Assembly (NCBI GenBank): GCA_028282325.1 | Contig: JANQID010000057.1 | Span: 1 to 55,280, forward strand | Origin: Chloroflexaceae bacterium | Lineage (GTDB): Bacteria > Chloroflexota > Chloroflexia > Chloroflexales > Chloroflexaceae | Direction: 5' to 3' | Length of the DNA stretch: 55,280 bases | Shown here: positions 36,005 to 45,225 of the stretch, one piece after another | Position numbering within the stretch: the first letter of the stretch is position 1 | Layout: each line of letters starts with the position of its first letter | Made by a program: the position numbers and the translations under genes | Notes under the pieces: model-generated | What the model was told of the DNA's origin: nothing | The model's input: the letters and a program-made list of their open reading frames with translations, nothing else | Database searches by the model: none

Positions 36005-36215
36005 CTGGCAATACTCAGATATGGCATATGGATCTGTGCCAACGTTGCCGACATATATCGCGCAATCTTCTGCAATTGATAAGGTTGCCCTACGCCCGAC
36101 GTAGTCTCCCTGCGATTCGGTGTCGTTGCGAGTTTTCCCGCAGTGATGAGTTAAACAGCAATCCGCAATCAACAATGGCGCTCGATACGGTGATCGTGAG
36201 TAAGGAGTGAATGGG

Positions 36216-39200
36216 TTGAACCTCGCGCCGATGCCAAGTACGATCATTCCCACTTCTGAGCCGCCTCCTCCCGCTCCCGCTCCCCTACGCGGCCCCTGGC
36301 TTGTCATCGTGCGTACAGGCTGGGCCCTGGTGACAAGCCTGACGCTGGTGATGGCGATTAGCGCCTTTTGGAAACGCCCCGCAGAACTGCAAACGCTGCT
36401 GGCCATCTATAATAATCCGCTCGCTCAACTGCATCTTCCTAAACCATTTGCCAGCGGTTATGTGCTCACTCTGGAGGCGGCAGCTGTTCTTTCGTTTATA
36501 TTCACTGCTCTCATACTCTTCTGGCGCAAATCTGACGATTGGGTAATCATTTTTGTTTCGCTTGCGCTGGTGACGTTCGGCGCGGCATCTAGCCCGGTAA
36601 TGGCGATTGTCAGATCCGAAACACATACCCTCGGCGCACTCATTCAAGCCGCCGGTTTTTCAAGCTTTCTGATTTTTCTCTACACGTTTCCTGAAGGGCG
36701 TTTCGTCGCACGCTGGACAGTCTGGTTGACAGTCGTGTGGACAGCCTGGCAGCTTGTTTCAGCATTGTTTGTCACGGCGCCAATGAGCTTGCTTCAGCTT
36801 TCAGACGAGAGCATCTTCATTACATTGGCATTTTTCGCCACCGGCTTGTTTGTGCAGTATCGCCGCTTTGCCGCCGCCGACCCGATGGAACGGCAGCGAA
36901 CGATATGGGTGCAAGTCAGCTTCGTGACCCTGTTTCTTGGCTATGCACTGTCGCTTATCGCACCGGATCCCGATCAATCATCGGCAAGTGTGATCGATCT
37001 CCTGACCGATATGACCTTCGCATCGGTGCAATATATCGGCCTGGCCTCAGCGCCCATAGCAATCAGTATGTCAACACTGCGTTTACGGTTGTGGGGAATC
37101 GCCCCGATCTCTAACCGCATATTGGTCTATTTTGTGCTGACGAGCATATTGCTCGTGGTCTATGCCGGCGCTGTGGTTATGATCCAGCGGTTGTTAATAT
37201 TCGAGATAGTCATTGACCGCGATTCGCTCCTGGCTATCGTGCTATCAACCTTGGGGATCGCCGCGCTGTTTTTGCCGTGGCGACAGCGGGTGCAAGCCTT
37301 CATTGATCGGCGCTTCTATCGTGAGAAAGTTGATGCGCAGCAAGCGATTACGTCGTTCTCGCAAGAAATTCGCACCATTATCGAGTTGCCGGATTTGCTG
37401 CGCAGACTAGTCTATCGTGTCACCGAACTGTTGCATATCACACGTAGCGCGGTATTTCTACGACAATCAGACGGCGTATTTCGGCTGGCCGAAGTCGCCG
37501 CCGATGCGGCCGCAATACCTTCTGCCGATCCGATGCATATGCGCAATGATTTGCAACTGGCAATCTCCCCGCATCAGCTAGAACGCCTGGCTTCAGGCGT
37601 TCCGATTCCGCGTTCACAGGACGCGCTGTTTCCGTTGCTGGTGCCATTGATGCTTCCTAATCTTGGCGGTTATACAAACGAATCTGCGTTGTTGGGTATA
37701 TTGGCGCTCGGCCCGCGCCTATCAGGACTGCACTACACGCGCGCCGACTCGGCATTATTGCAAAGCCTTGCCGATCAGGCCGGAACCGCGATTTATGTGG
37801 CGCAGTTGATCGCCGATCGTCAAGCTGAAATCGAACGCAAAGAAGCCATCGAGCGCCGCCTCGAGGAACACCGGAATTCGCCGATGGGCCAGGCGGAGGC
37901 GATGGCGCAGCGCATTCTGGAACATCCGGAACAGGCCCTGCGCGAGCTGCATCAGCTAGCGCAAACGTCGGGGCGCGATCCTGAAGCGACCAGTTTGATC
38001 GCCAATCTGCCAACCGCACTAGACAACCTCAACGCGGAAGCGATTGCCGGCATAGCCGAATGGTTCAACTATCTGGTGACCAGCCAGTTTGTCCCGGAGT
38101 TGTTGCCGGTCGGTTTGCGCACATTGCTTTCGCAACTTGAATTGGTCGCTGCGAATGATCGACGCCGGATCGATGCTCACGTCGAGCAGATCCTATCGGC
38201 GCACGACGAGACATTCGCCATCAAAGGCGCCGCCGAAGCGTTGATCGTCTATCGGTGGTGTCACGACGCTCTGGAGGCGAACAACATCAGTCAGATCACC
38301 GATCTGCGCACGCGTCTCCTCGAGCTTTGCAGGGATGACGCCGCTCAACCCGACGTTGATGACGTACTTGCCGATCTACGTCATTTTCTCGCCGAGTTGC
38401 TGCCGGCGATTGAAGCCTTGCAAGCGTACGAGCGCCTGGATGAGCTGCAAGATCGATTGGCTTATCTCGCCAGCACGGTAGAGCGATTGCGGCGCGTTGA
38501 TCGTATGTCGCGTATCGAACTAGGCGGCGCCGATCGCCTCGTTGTACAGCGGATCGCGGAAAATTGGCTGACCGTTTCGACCGGTGCGATGCTCGATCTT
38601 CAGGCGCGGGCGCGGGTCGTCTGCGAATTGCTCACCCGGCGTACCTGGCAGGTTGAAGTCATTTCGCTCACCCTTGAAGTCCATAACGTTGGACGCGGTG
38701 CGGCGCTCAATATGCGAATCGAGCTGTTGCCAACGTCCGACTATGACGTCCTTGATGCCACCGCGGAGATGGAGCGGCTCTCTGCCGGCGAAGAAGCGCA
38801 GATTGGTATGCGACTGCGTCTACGGTCGAGCACTAGCGCGAACCAGTTCCGTGTGCGTTTCATCATCCGCTACACCGATTCACACGGTGCGGATCAGGCT
38901 GAGCATTTCGCCGATGCTGTGCATATGCTCAGCGACGACGACGAGTTTCAGTTTATTCCCAACCCTTATGTCGTAGGCGCTCCGCTTCAATCTCAATCGC
39001 CGTTGTTCTTTGGACGCGAGGATGTTATCCACGCGATCTGTGAAAATCTGGCAAGCAAACATCGCAATAACCTGGCGCTGATCGGTCAACGGCGCACGGG
39101 CAAGACATCACTGTTGAAGCAACTCCCGGCTCGATTGGGTGATGCATATGTGCCGGTCTACCTGGATGGGCAGATCCTTGGGGTTGATCCTGGCCTCGAT

Positions 39201-40115
39201 AACTTCTTTCTTACGTTGGCAACCGAGATCGCATTCGCCCTGGAAGATCGCAACTTTGCCGTCACGCTGCCAGATCCGGAAGCATTTGCCAGACGCCCTG
39301 CCGCAGTCTTTGAGCGCCAATTCCTGGCAGATGTACGTGCAGCGATCGGAGATCGTCATCTGCTGATTATGCTCGATGAATTTGAAGAATTGGAGGCGGC
39401 TGTTCGGCGAGGCAACCTTGAACCTTCGATTTTCGGCTTTCTGCGTCACATGATCCAGCATACCGACAACTTGAGCTTCATCTTCTGCGGCACGCATCGC
39501 CTGGAGGAGCTAGCGGCAGACTACTGGAGCATCCTATTTAATATGAGCCTCTATCGACGAATCGGCCTGCTAGATCGGGCTGAGGCACAGCGCCTGATCC
39601 AGGAGCCCGTGGCGGATTACGGCATGCGCTACGACGACCTGGCGCTCGATAAAATCTGGCGGTTGACGGCGGGACATCCTTATCTGCTGCAATTGCTTTG
39701 TCATGATCTGGTCAACCAACACAACAAGACTCGCCGCAGCTATGTCACGGCGGCAGATGTGAATAGCGTGACCGACTCGATTGTCGCAGCGGGCGAAGCG
39801 CATGTTGTATATCTGTGGAACGAGTCAACCTATGCCGAACGGCTTGCCCTGGTCGTGTTAAGCCGCATTCTTCCGCTTGGCGGTTCGGTGTTGCCGAGGA
39901 AGATCTATGATTACCTTGCTGAGCGTGGAGTCAATATCGATCACCAGAAATTGAACACAGCATTGCATCGGCTAGTGCTTCGTGATATTCTCGCTATGAA
40001 CAGTGATATTGACGCAGCATTGGGCGAGCGCTATCGCTGGCGGCTGGGGTTGCTGGTATTGTGGGTCGAGCAGTATTGTTCATTAAGCCGCGTTGTCGAT
40101 GAGATGAACGTATGA
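36216..40115 (+). CDS. Membrane sensor with GAF, beta-sandwich and STAND ATPase domains
   Basis: About 1299 residues. The N-terminus is a Pro-rich tail followed by about eight membrane helices (about 30-330). Then come FIDRRFYREK (about 365) and a GAF-like sensor domain (about 375-535), an alpha-helical region (about 540-790), a CARDB-like beta-sandwich (about 800-905: VHNVGRGAALNMRIELLP, then a D-HGADQAEHF strand), and a STAND/AAA ATPase (about 915-1299) with GREDVI, Walker A GQRRTGKTSLL and Walker B LLIMLDEFEELE. It ends in a winged-helix-like region. The TTG at 36216 is 8 nt after AAGGAG; GTG 36207 and ATG 36231 are alternatives. The stop overlaps the next start (ATGA). It probably senses a membrane or cytosolic signal and drives STAND assembly; the signal is unknown. 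Confidence 0.85.
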   Translation: MNLAPMPSTIIPTSEPPPPAPAPLRGPWLVIVRTGWALVTSLTLVMAISAFWKRPAELQTLLAIYNNPLAQLHLPKPFASGYVLTLEAAAVLSFIFTALILFWRKSDDWVIIFVSLALVTFGAASSPVMAIVRSETHTLGALIQAAGFSSFLIFLYTFPEGRFVARWTVWLTVVWTAWQLVSALFVTAPMSLLQLSDESIFITLAFFATGLFVQYRRFAAADPMERQRTIWVQVSFVTLFLGYALSLIAPDPDQSSASVIDLLTDMTFASVQYIGLASAPIAISMSTLRLRLWGIAPISNRILVYFVLTSILLVVYAGAVVMIQRLLIFEIVIDRDSLLAIVLSTLGIAALFLPWRQRVQAFIDRRFYREKVDAQQAITSFSQEIRTIIELPDLLRRLVYRVTELLHITRSAVFLRQSDGVFRLAEVAADAAAIPSADPMHMRNDLQLAISPHQLERLASGVPIPRSQDALFPLLVPLMLPNLGGYTNESALLGILALGPRLSGLHYTRADSALLQSLADQAGTAIYVAQLIADRQAEIERKEAIERRLEEHRNSPMGQAEAMAQRILEHPEQALRELHQLAQTSGRDPEATSLIANLPTALDNLNAEAIAGIAEWFNYLVTSQFVPELLPVGLRTLLSQLELVAANDRRRIDAHVEQILSAHDETFAIKGAAEALIVYRWCHDALEANNISQITDLRTRLLELCRDDAAQPDVDDVLADLRHFLAELLPAIEALQAYERLDELQDRLAYLASTVERLRRVDRMSRIELGGADRLVVQRIAENWLTVSTGAMLDLQARARVVCELLTRRTWQVEVISLTLEVHNVGRGAALNMRIELLPTSDYDVLDATAEMERLSAGEEAQIGMRLRLRSSTSANQFRVRFIIRYTDSHGADQAEHFADAVHMLSDDDEFQFIPNPYVVGAPLQSQSPLFFGREDVIHAICENLASKHRNNLALIGQRRTGKTSLLKQLPARLGDAYVPVYLDGQILGVDPGLDNFFLTLATEIAFALEDRNFAVTLPDPEAFARRPAAVFERQFLADVRAAIGDRHLLIMLDEFEELEAAVRRGNLEPSIFGFLRHMIQHTDNLSFIFCGTHRLEELAADYWSILFNMSLYRRIGLLDRAEAQRLIQEPVADYGMRYDDLALDKIWRLTAGHPYLLQLLCHDLVNQHNKTRRSYVTAADVNSVTDSIVAAGEAHVVYLWNESTYAERLALVVLSRILPLGGSVLPRKIYDYLAERGVNIDHQKLNTALHRLVLRDILAMNSDIDAALGERYRWRLGLLVLWVEQYCSLSRVVDEMNV

Positions 40116-42043
40116 ACAAAGCTAATCCTTACATTTCGCGCGGGCCGGTGCGCGATCCGGCAATGTTCTACGGGCGGAAGCACGAGCTTGAGGAACTCGT
40201 GGCATTCTTGCGTGGTAATCAGTCGGTGTCGTTGATCGGTCCGCGAAAGATTGGCAAAACATCGCTGCTGTTCCATATTATGCGACCGGAGATCGGCAAC
40301 CGGTTGGGTCTGGGGGAAGAGACGCTCGTCGTGTATCTAAACTGCGAAATACTGGCTGATATTACCCAGGAGGACGTGTTCAGCCAGTTCGCCAGCGAGA
40401 TCGCTACGAGCCTGGAGGAGCGCAACGCGCCGCCGGAACCGTTGCTTGAGGCCGTGCTGAATAAGCCTTCACGGCTGACATTTGAGGCGGCGGTGCGCAA
40501 GCTAAATCGACGCGGCCTGCAAATTGTAATATTGCTCGATGAATTCGAACGCCTGAGCACCAACACTCGGCTTGACGCCAACTTTTTCAACGGTTTGCGT
40601 TCGGCGGCGGGGCGCTATCAACTGGTTTTTGTGACGGCTTCGGCAAGCCCCCTGATTGAACTGACCTACGCCGAACGAGCGCAGTCGATCCTCTCTAGCC
40701 CGTTTTTCAACATTTTTGCTCCGCTGTTCCTCGGACTGCTGTCGAACGTCGAGGTGCGCCAACTGATTACCGAGCCGGCGGAACGCGCTGGTTCGCCGTT
40801 TGACGCAGAGACGGCTGATATGATCAGTGATCTGGCAGGCGGGCATCCGTTCGCATTGCAGATCGCATGCTTCCATGCCTTTGAGCGTTCGGGCGCATAT
40901 GCGCAGATCGAGCAACGTGCGCTCAGCGAGCTTGAATCTCACTTTCAGTACTATTGGCGCAACTTGACGCCTCTTGAACAAGATGTGCTGCGTCATCTCG
41001 CGGAAGCGGGCGCGCGGGCGCCTGATGACACGAACCTGCGCGGGGCGCTCCGTGATCTAATGCGCAAATGCCTGGCGGTGTCTCATAGCGGCGCCTATCA
41101 CTATCCCTCGCGGGCCTGGGAAGCGTTTGTCGCTGCGCAAAAAACAGCTACCCCGACAGATGAACTCGCATTTACGCCAATAGTTGTCCGACAGGAAGCG
41201 CAGCCAGATAGTCTGATCGGGGCGTGGATCGGCCCGTACAACGTGATCGAGTTGATCGGGCGCGGAGGCATGGCCGAGGTCTACAAGGGATGGCATGCAC
41301 AGCTTGAGCGCGAGGTGGCGATCAAAATGTTGCCGGCGATCCTGGCGAATGACAGCCGGTTTCGTCAGCGTTTTGAGCGTGAAGCGCGTTCTATCGCTGC
41401 GCTAAAACATCCAAATATCGTGCAGGTGTTTGATTTTGGTGAGGCCTATGGCGGCGTCTACATGGTGATGGAGTATATCTCCGGTCGCGATCTTGGCAAG
41501 CTGTTGAAGGACAATGGCTCGTTTCCGCTCAGTCAGGCCTTGTGGATCGTGCATGATATCGCCGACGCGCTTGACTATGCCCACGCGGCGGGAGTAATCC
41601 ATCGCGATGTGAAGCCATCCAACGTCCTGCTTGAACCGGTGACATCTGCGGGCGAGCGTATGTGGCGAGGAGTGCTTACTGATTTTGGCATTGCGCGGAT
41701 TCTCAATAGTCCGACCCAGGTAACTCAGACCGGCGCAATGATCGGAACGCTCGATTATATGGCGCCGGAGCAGATCAATGCATCGCCGCATGTAGATGGA
41801 CGCGCCGACATCTACGCAATCGGCGTTATGCTCTTTCAAATGCTCACAGGCGCGCTGCCCTTCGACGGAGAAACTCCGGCGATGGTGATGGTTTCCCACC
41901 TCAACCAGGAACCGCCTGACCCGCGTGGACTGGTTCCCGATCTGCCGGATGCTGTCGCCAGCGCAATTTTACGCGCACTGGCAAAGGATCCTGCCGCGCG
42001 TTTCGCCGCCGTGCGCGCCTTGGTTGACGCACTTGCACAATAA
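40112..42043 (+). CDS. STAND ATPase fused to Ser/Thr protein kinase
   Basis: A soluble 643-residue protein. Residues 1-350 are a STAND/AAA ATPase: FYGRKHELEEL, Walker A GPRKIGKTSLL (about 46), Walker B IVILLDEFERLS (about 142), and GGHPFALQIACFHAFE from the helical lid. A linker follows (350-372), then a complete Hanks-type kinase (about 375-643): GRGGMAEVYKG loop, VAIK lysine, HRDVKPSN catalytic loop (about 496), DFG (about 523) and APE. All catalytic residues are present. No membrane helix or PASTA domain follows. The ATGA overlap couples it to the membrane STAND gene. The arrangement suggests that the two STAND modules interact and switch on the kinase. Substrates are unknown. Confidence 0.9.
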   Translation: MNKANPYISRGPVRDPAMFYGRKHELEELVAFLRGNQSVSLIGPRKIGKTSLLFHIMRPEIGNRLGLGEETLVVYLNCEILADITQEDVFSQFASEIATSLEERNAPPEPLLEAVLNKPSRLTFEAAVRKLNRRGLQIVILLDEFERLSTNTRLDANFFNGLRSAAGRYQLVFVTASASPLIELTYAERAQSILSSPFFNIFAPLFLGLLSNVEVRQLITEPAERAGSPFDAETADMISDLAGGHPFALQIACFHAFERSGAYAQIEQRALSELESHFQYYWRNLTPLEQDVLRHLAEAGARAPDDTNLRGALRDLMRKCLAVSHSGAYHYPSRAWEAFVAAQKTATPTDELAFTPIVVRQEAQPDSLIGAWIGPYNVIELIGRGGMAEVYKGWHAQLEREVAIKMLPAILANDSRFRQRFEREARSIAALKHPNIVQVFDFGEAYGGVYMVMEYISGRDLGKLLKDNGSFPLSQALWIVHDIADALDYAHAAGVIHRDVKPSNVLLEPVTSAGERMWRGVLTDFGIARILNSPTQVTQTGAMIGTLDYMAPEQINASPHVDGRADIYAIGVMLFQMLTGALPFDGETPAMVMVSHLNQEPPDPRGLVPDLPDAVASAILRALAKDPAARFAAVRALVDALAQ

Positions 42044-42046
42044 CAA

Positions 42047-42490
42047 CTATATACGTTCACCCAGCGCTTTGACAGCCAGGCGTTTCATATAAGCCAATAT
42101 TGCCCCGGCGCCGTTGAGACGCTGGGGACTCAATACCTGATGCAGCCCCATCAGGTGCGGAAAATCGGCGGGCGTCATAAGGACTTCTTCGGGCGTACAG
42201 CCGCGTAGCCCTTCGGCCAGCAACGCCGCATACCCACGCGTGGTCGGCGACTCTGCGGGAACGTCAAAGTGGAAATACATACCGCCATCTTGCAATTCAG
42301 CATGAACGAACACCGGCGTCATACATTCATGAACCTGATCCATGCTCTGGCGGTCGGCCAGCCAATCGGGCAGCGCGGGCATCCGCTCGGCAAACTCCAA
42401 CAGCAATTCCAGCTTTTCCGAGCGATCGCTGGCGTGAAAATCTTCGACAATCTCGTTGAGACGGGGTGGCAGAGCGCCTGTCTGGCTCAT
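42047..42490 (-). CDS. sufE: SufE-family sulfur acceptor protein
   Basis: A 147-residue cytosolic protein that accepts sulfur from a cysteine desulfurase for Fe-S cluster assembly. The active cysteine lies in QVHECMTPVFV (about residue 54), followed by the typical HFDVPAESPTTRGYAALLAEGL and a C-terminal SPQRLNGAGAILAYMKR. GGAGG precedes ATG 42490 by 5 nt; four extra in-frame codons upstream are unsupported. No sufS, sufBCD or iscS gene is beside it. It converges with the STAND operon, with stops 3 bp apart and no terminator visible between them. Confidence 0.9.
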   Translation of the reverse strand: MSQTGALPPRLNEIVEDFHASDRSEKLELLLEFAERMPALPDWLADRQSMDQVHECMTPVFVHAELQDGGMYFHFDVPAESPTTRGYAALLAEGLRGCTPEEVLMTPADFPHLMGLHQVLSPQRLNGAGAILAYMKRLAVKALGERI

Positions 42491-42682
42491 ACGATCCTCC
42501 ATAATCTTTGCGGCCTTGCAATCGACTGGTAATGCAATTTCGCCAAACGTAGTCTATCATAGACAGGACACATAGATGCTGCCAACCGATGTCTTCTTCG
42601 ATGTTGAGCTGAGGTAAATGGACGGCTCGACATATTACCGGTCATAGAAGAATAGAGCGATCTTAAGAACAGAGCTTCCGCG

Positions 42683-42812
42683 GTGGCGCTTTTTTCGACC
42701 CTGGCCCCAGAAAGAAAGCTGCTTGAGCCTTCGGCAGAGGGGTACTTTCGGTTCTTACTTTCGGTCAATTTTTGCCCTCCGGGCAAAAATTGACCGAAAA
42801 AAAGATGGCAAC
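42683..42812. repeat. Dispersed repeat, copy B, with 19-bp hairpin
   Basis: Inverted copy of the element at 1731-1856. The hairpin has perfect 19-bp arms (42759-42777 and 42781-42799, including TTTCGGTCAATTTTTGCCC) around a TCC loop. The other end is GTGGCGCTTTTTTCG. It sits in the 512-bp gap (42491-43002) between sufE and a HlyD-type gene; the rest of that gap shows no gene. Confidence 0.8.
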
Positions 42813-43002
42813 TTCCGCTCTGCCGAAGGCGAATCCGGCATTACGCGGTACAACCGCGTAACTCGTATTAAGAAGATTGATCAATATCTTATATAGCATT
42901 TGGGATACCTCACAAATTGTTCATCGTTCAGGTTTAGAATTGTGATACTGGCAGATTGCGCAGCAATCTGCTTAACTTGGTTGAATTGTAAGGAGCAGAC
43001 AT

Positions 43003-44625
43003 ATGCAACGTTGGTTTATCGTTCTGATCGTTCCACTGGCGCTGCTGATTGGAGCGTGTGCTGATACCTCAGAGACCCCGCCGGCAACGTCGGCAAGCCC
43101 TTCGGCTGCTGCTGTCACCCCAACCCGTTTTCTAGACGGCGGAGGCGTAAATCCTCTGGGCGGATCTCAAGATGGCAGCCCGGAAGCGACGCCTGAGCCG
43201 CCATCAGCAACCTATACGGTTCAAGTGGGAACTATCATTAATGAACTCCGCCTGACCGGTCAAGTTGCGGCGGTGCAACAGTCGGTCAGTTTTGCGCAAG
43301 GAGGGGTATTAGATTCTCTGTACGTCGAGTCCACGATGGTAGTAACCAAAGGCCAGCTGCTGGCTGAGTTGGAAATGGGCGATTTGTTCGATCAGCTTGG
43401 ACGTGCGCAGGAAGTGTACGAGCAAGATCGTATCGCAATAGAGCGTGAAACTCAGGCGGCGCAGTTGGAGGTGCAACGTGCTCAGATTGCCCTGGATGGT
43501 GCGCAGACAACCTTTGAAGAAATGCTGGTTCCCTCGCCGGAAGCGATAGCGCAGGCCGAGGCGGCAGTGCGCCAGGCAAAGGCTAATCTGGAACTGGTAC
43601 GCAATAACGCCTCTGCGGCCAAAACGCTTGCCGAGCAGGAAATGTATCATGCGGTTAATGTGCTGACGCAAGCGCAGCAAACCTATTCTGAAGCGTATCT
43701 GAAATTCCAGAAAGAGGCGGCTGGGTCGGATAAGGAGGACTATGACACTTTGCGTGAAGCCTTGGCCAATGCGGAGAAGGAGCTGATCGCGGCTGAGGAT
43801 GCGGTCGCCAAAGCGCGGATTAATTACGATACGGCGCGCGGCAATGAAGTCGCGGAAGTGCAGAACGCTGAGGCGGCAGTGTATTCGGCGCAGGCGACCC
43901 TGAACAAACTGCGCAACGGGCCTGAACCGTCGGAGATCTCGGCGGCGCAGCGTGAGATTCAGCTTGCGCAAGTTGCTCTGGATGAAGCTAAGCAGCGCGC
44001 CCAGATTAATCCGGAACGAGCAAAGCAGTTAGCAGCCGATCGCTTCGAGATTCAGGCGATTGAGGATCAGGTCAAGGCGCGGCAATTGTTTGCTCCCATT
44101 GATGGCGTGATTGCATCTGTCGAAGTGCAACCCGGCGGTGCCATTCAACCTGCTATTCCCATCATTACCGTTGTCGAACCGGGGAGCATCGAATTGCTGG
44201 CTGAAGTTGCGCCGTCTTCGAGCACAACCGGTTCTGTTGCAATTAATGTTGGACAGCAAGCGGCAATCACTTTTTCGCGTTACAGCGATCAGGTGATAAC
44301 GGGGACGATTACGCGTACGCCTTCGCAATCTCAGATTGATCCGTTGACAGGGGCGCAGGATCAATTTTATCACATCATTTTCGATGCAGACGATCTCCAG
44401 ATTGAAGTCGGCGATCTGGCTGATGCGTCGGTGGTGCTGGGACGCAAATACGATGCGTTGTGGTTGCCGCCGGAAGCTATTCGCTCATCACGCACCGGTT
44501 CGTATGTAACGATGCAGGAAGGTGGTGAAGATGTGCGGGTGAATATAGAAGTCGGGATCATCACCACGGATCGAGTAGAGATTTTGTCGGGTCTTGAGGA
44601 AGGGGATATAGTTATCGTGCGCTAA
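43003..44625 (+). CDS. HlyD-family efflux adaptor lipoprotein
   Basis: A 540-residue lipoprotein adaptor. The signal peptide ends in LIGACAD (cysteine at about 19), then a Pro/Ser/Thr/Gly linker to about 70. The lipoyl halves are LTGQVAAVQQSVSFAQGGVL (about 85) and LFAPIDGVIASVEVQPGGAI (about 360), enclosing a long coiled-coil hairpin (about 120-350). A beta-barrel and a membrane-proximal domain follow, with a C-terminal GLEEGDIVIV typical of RND/ABC adaptors. It is only distantly similar to the two adaptors at 28088 and 32809. No permease or ATPase gene follows in the window. Confidence 0.88.
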   Translation: MQRWFIVLIVPLALLIGACADTSETPPATSASPSAAAVTPTRFLDGGGVNPLGGSQDGSPEATPEPPSATYTVQVGTIINELRLTGQVAAVQQSVSFAQGGVLDSLYVESTMVVTKGQLLAELEMGDLFDQLGRAQEVYEQDRIAIERETQAAQLEVQRAQIALDGAQTTFEEMLVPSPEAIAQAEAAVRQAKANLELVRNNASAAKTLAEQEMYHAVNVLTQAQQTYSEAYLKFQKEAAGSDKEDYDTLREALANAEKELIAAEDAVAKARINYDTARGNEVAEVQNAEAAVYSAQATLNKLRNGPEPSEISAAQREIQLAQVALDEAKQRAQINPERAKQLAADRFEIQAIEDQVKARQLFAPIDGVIASVEVQPGGAIQPAIPIITVVEPGSIELLAEVAPSSSTTGSVAINVGQQAAITFSRYSDQVITGTITRTPSQSQIDPLTGAQDQFYHIIFDADDLQIEVGDLADASVVLGRKYDALWLPPEAIRSSRTGSYVTMQEGGEDVRVNIEVGIITTDRVEILSGLEEGDIVIVR

Positions 44626-44660
44626 ACAGTTCCGTAGTTTGACGCGCGAGCGCTTCGTGA

Positions 44661-44693
44661 AGGGCCATCCTTGCATCATACAGGGATGGCCCT
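44661..44693 (+). terminator. Hairpin terminator after the third adaptor gene
   Basis: A 13-bp stem with one T-G wobble (44661-44673 with 44681-44693; AGGGCCATCC/GGATGGCCCT), 7-nt loop, followed by GTTGATTTTCT. Confidence 0.7.
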
Positions 44694-44769
44694 GTTGATT
44701 TTCTATCGTATGACACGGAGCCTGAATCGCTCATGTCGCTACCAAACAATACTGGAGACACCGCATGCG

Positions 44770-44851
44770 GTCATTCTGAGCGCAGCGAAGAATCTCGGAT
44801 TCCCCCAACGCCGAGACCCTTCCCTCCGCCTGCGGCTCCGTTCAGGGTGAC
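44770..44851. repeat. Short repeat with imperfect terminal inverted ends
   Basis: Begins GTCATTCTGAGCGCAGCG and ends with the near-complement GGCTCCGTTCAGGGTGAC. This matches a family of short dispersed repeats (GTCATTCTGAGCG type) seen between genes in many bacterial genomes. Just outside its left end is the palindrome CCGCATGCGG. Confidence 0.5.
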
Positions 44852-44978
44852 ATACAACATACGCATCATCGTTTGGTAGATATGTTGCATCGGCTAGCAC
44901 AGGCGAGTATACTAAATATACAGCAAACTACATAGTTATGAGTCGACACATTCCACGACTCAATCGTTGCCTAATTAT

Positions 44979-45102
44979 TACTACAACGAGACCTTTTTGA
45001 ATAAGGCTTTGGAAAGCCACCCATTACATAGCACTCAGATGTTCTGAAATACATCTCACCGCATCGGGTTGCGGTGTCGCCAAAATTTCTCTCGTTGTAG
45101 TA
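44979..45102. repeat. Foldback element with TA ends and three internal hairpins
   Basis: Perfect 13-bp terminal inverted repeats (TACTACAACGAGA at 44979-44991, complement at 45090-45102) enclose three stems in order: GGCTTTGGAAAGCC (45005-45018), AGATGT/ACATCT (45037-45056) and CACCGCA/TGCGGTG (45057-45076). If the outer TA pairs are target duplications, the element fits a non-autonomous IS630/Tc1-like MITE. As RNA it would form a four-way junction upstream of the hybrid kinase. The rest of the 44626-45225 gap has no gene. Confidence 0.65.
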
Positions 45103-45225
45103 TTATTCACATCGACATTTAACTCCCGTCAGTCTGCGTTGGCTGGGTCGTGTGCAGAAGCCTGACGTAAGCCAACACTGCGTTATTGCCGCTCCCCGCA
45201 ATAGGCGTTAATAGAGGACTGAGCA

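Noticed and set aside
36028-36210. 60-codon frame in the leader of the STAND operon
   Set aside because: No ribosome site, Arg/Cys-rich random-looking composition, and it overlaps probable regulatory sequence.
44979-45102. Foldback considered as an integron attC site or a c-di-GMP riboswitch
   Set aside because: No RYYYAAC/GTTRRRY core sites fit the ends, and the GEMM core sequence is absent.
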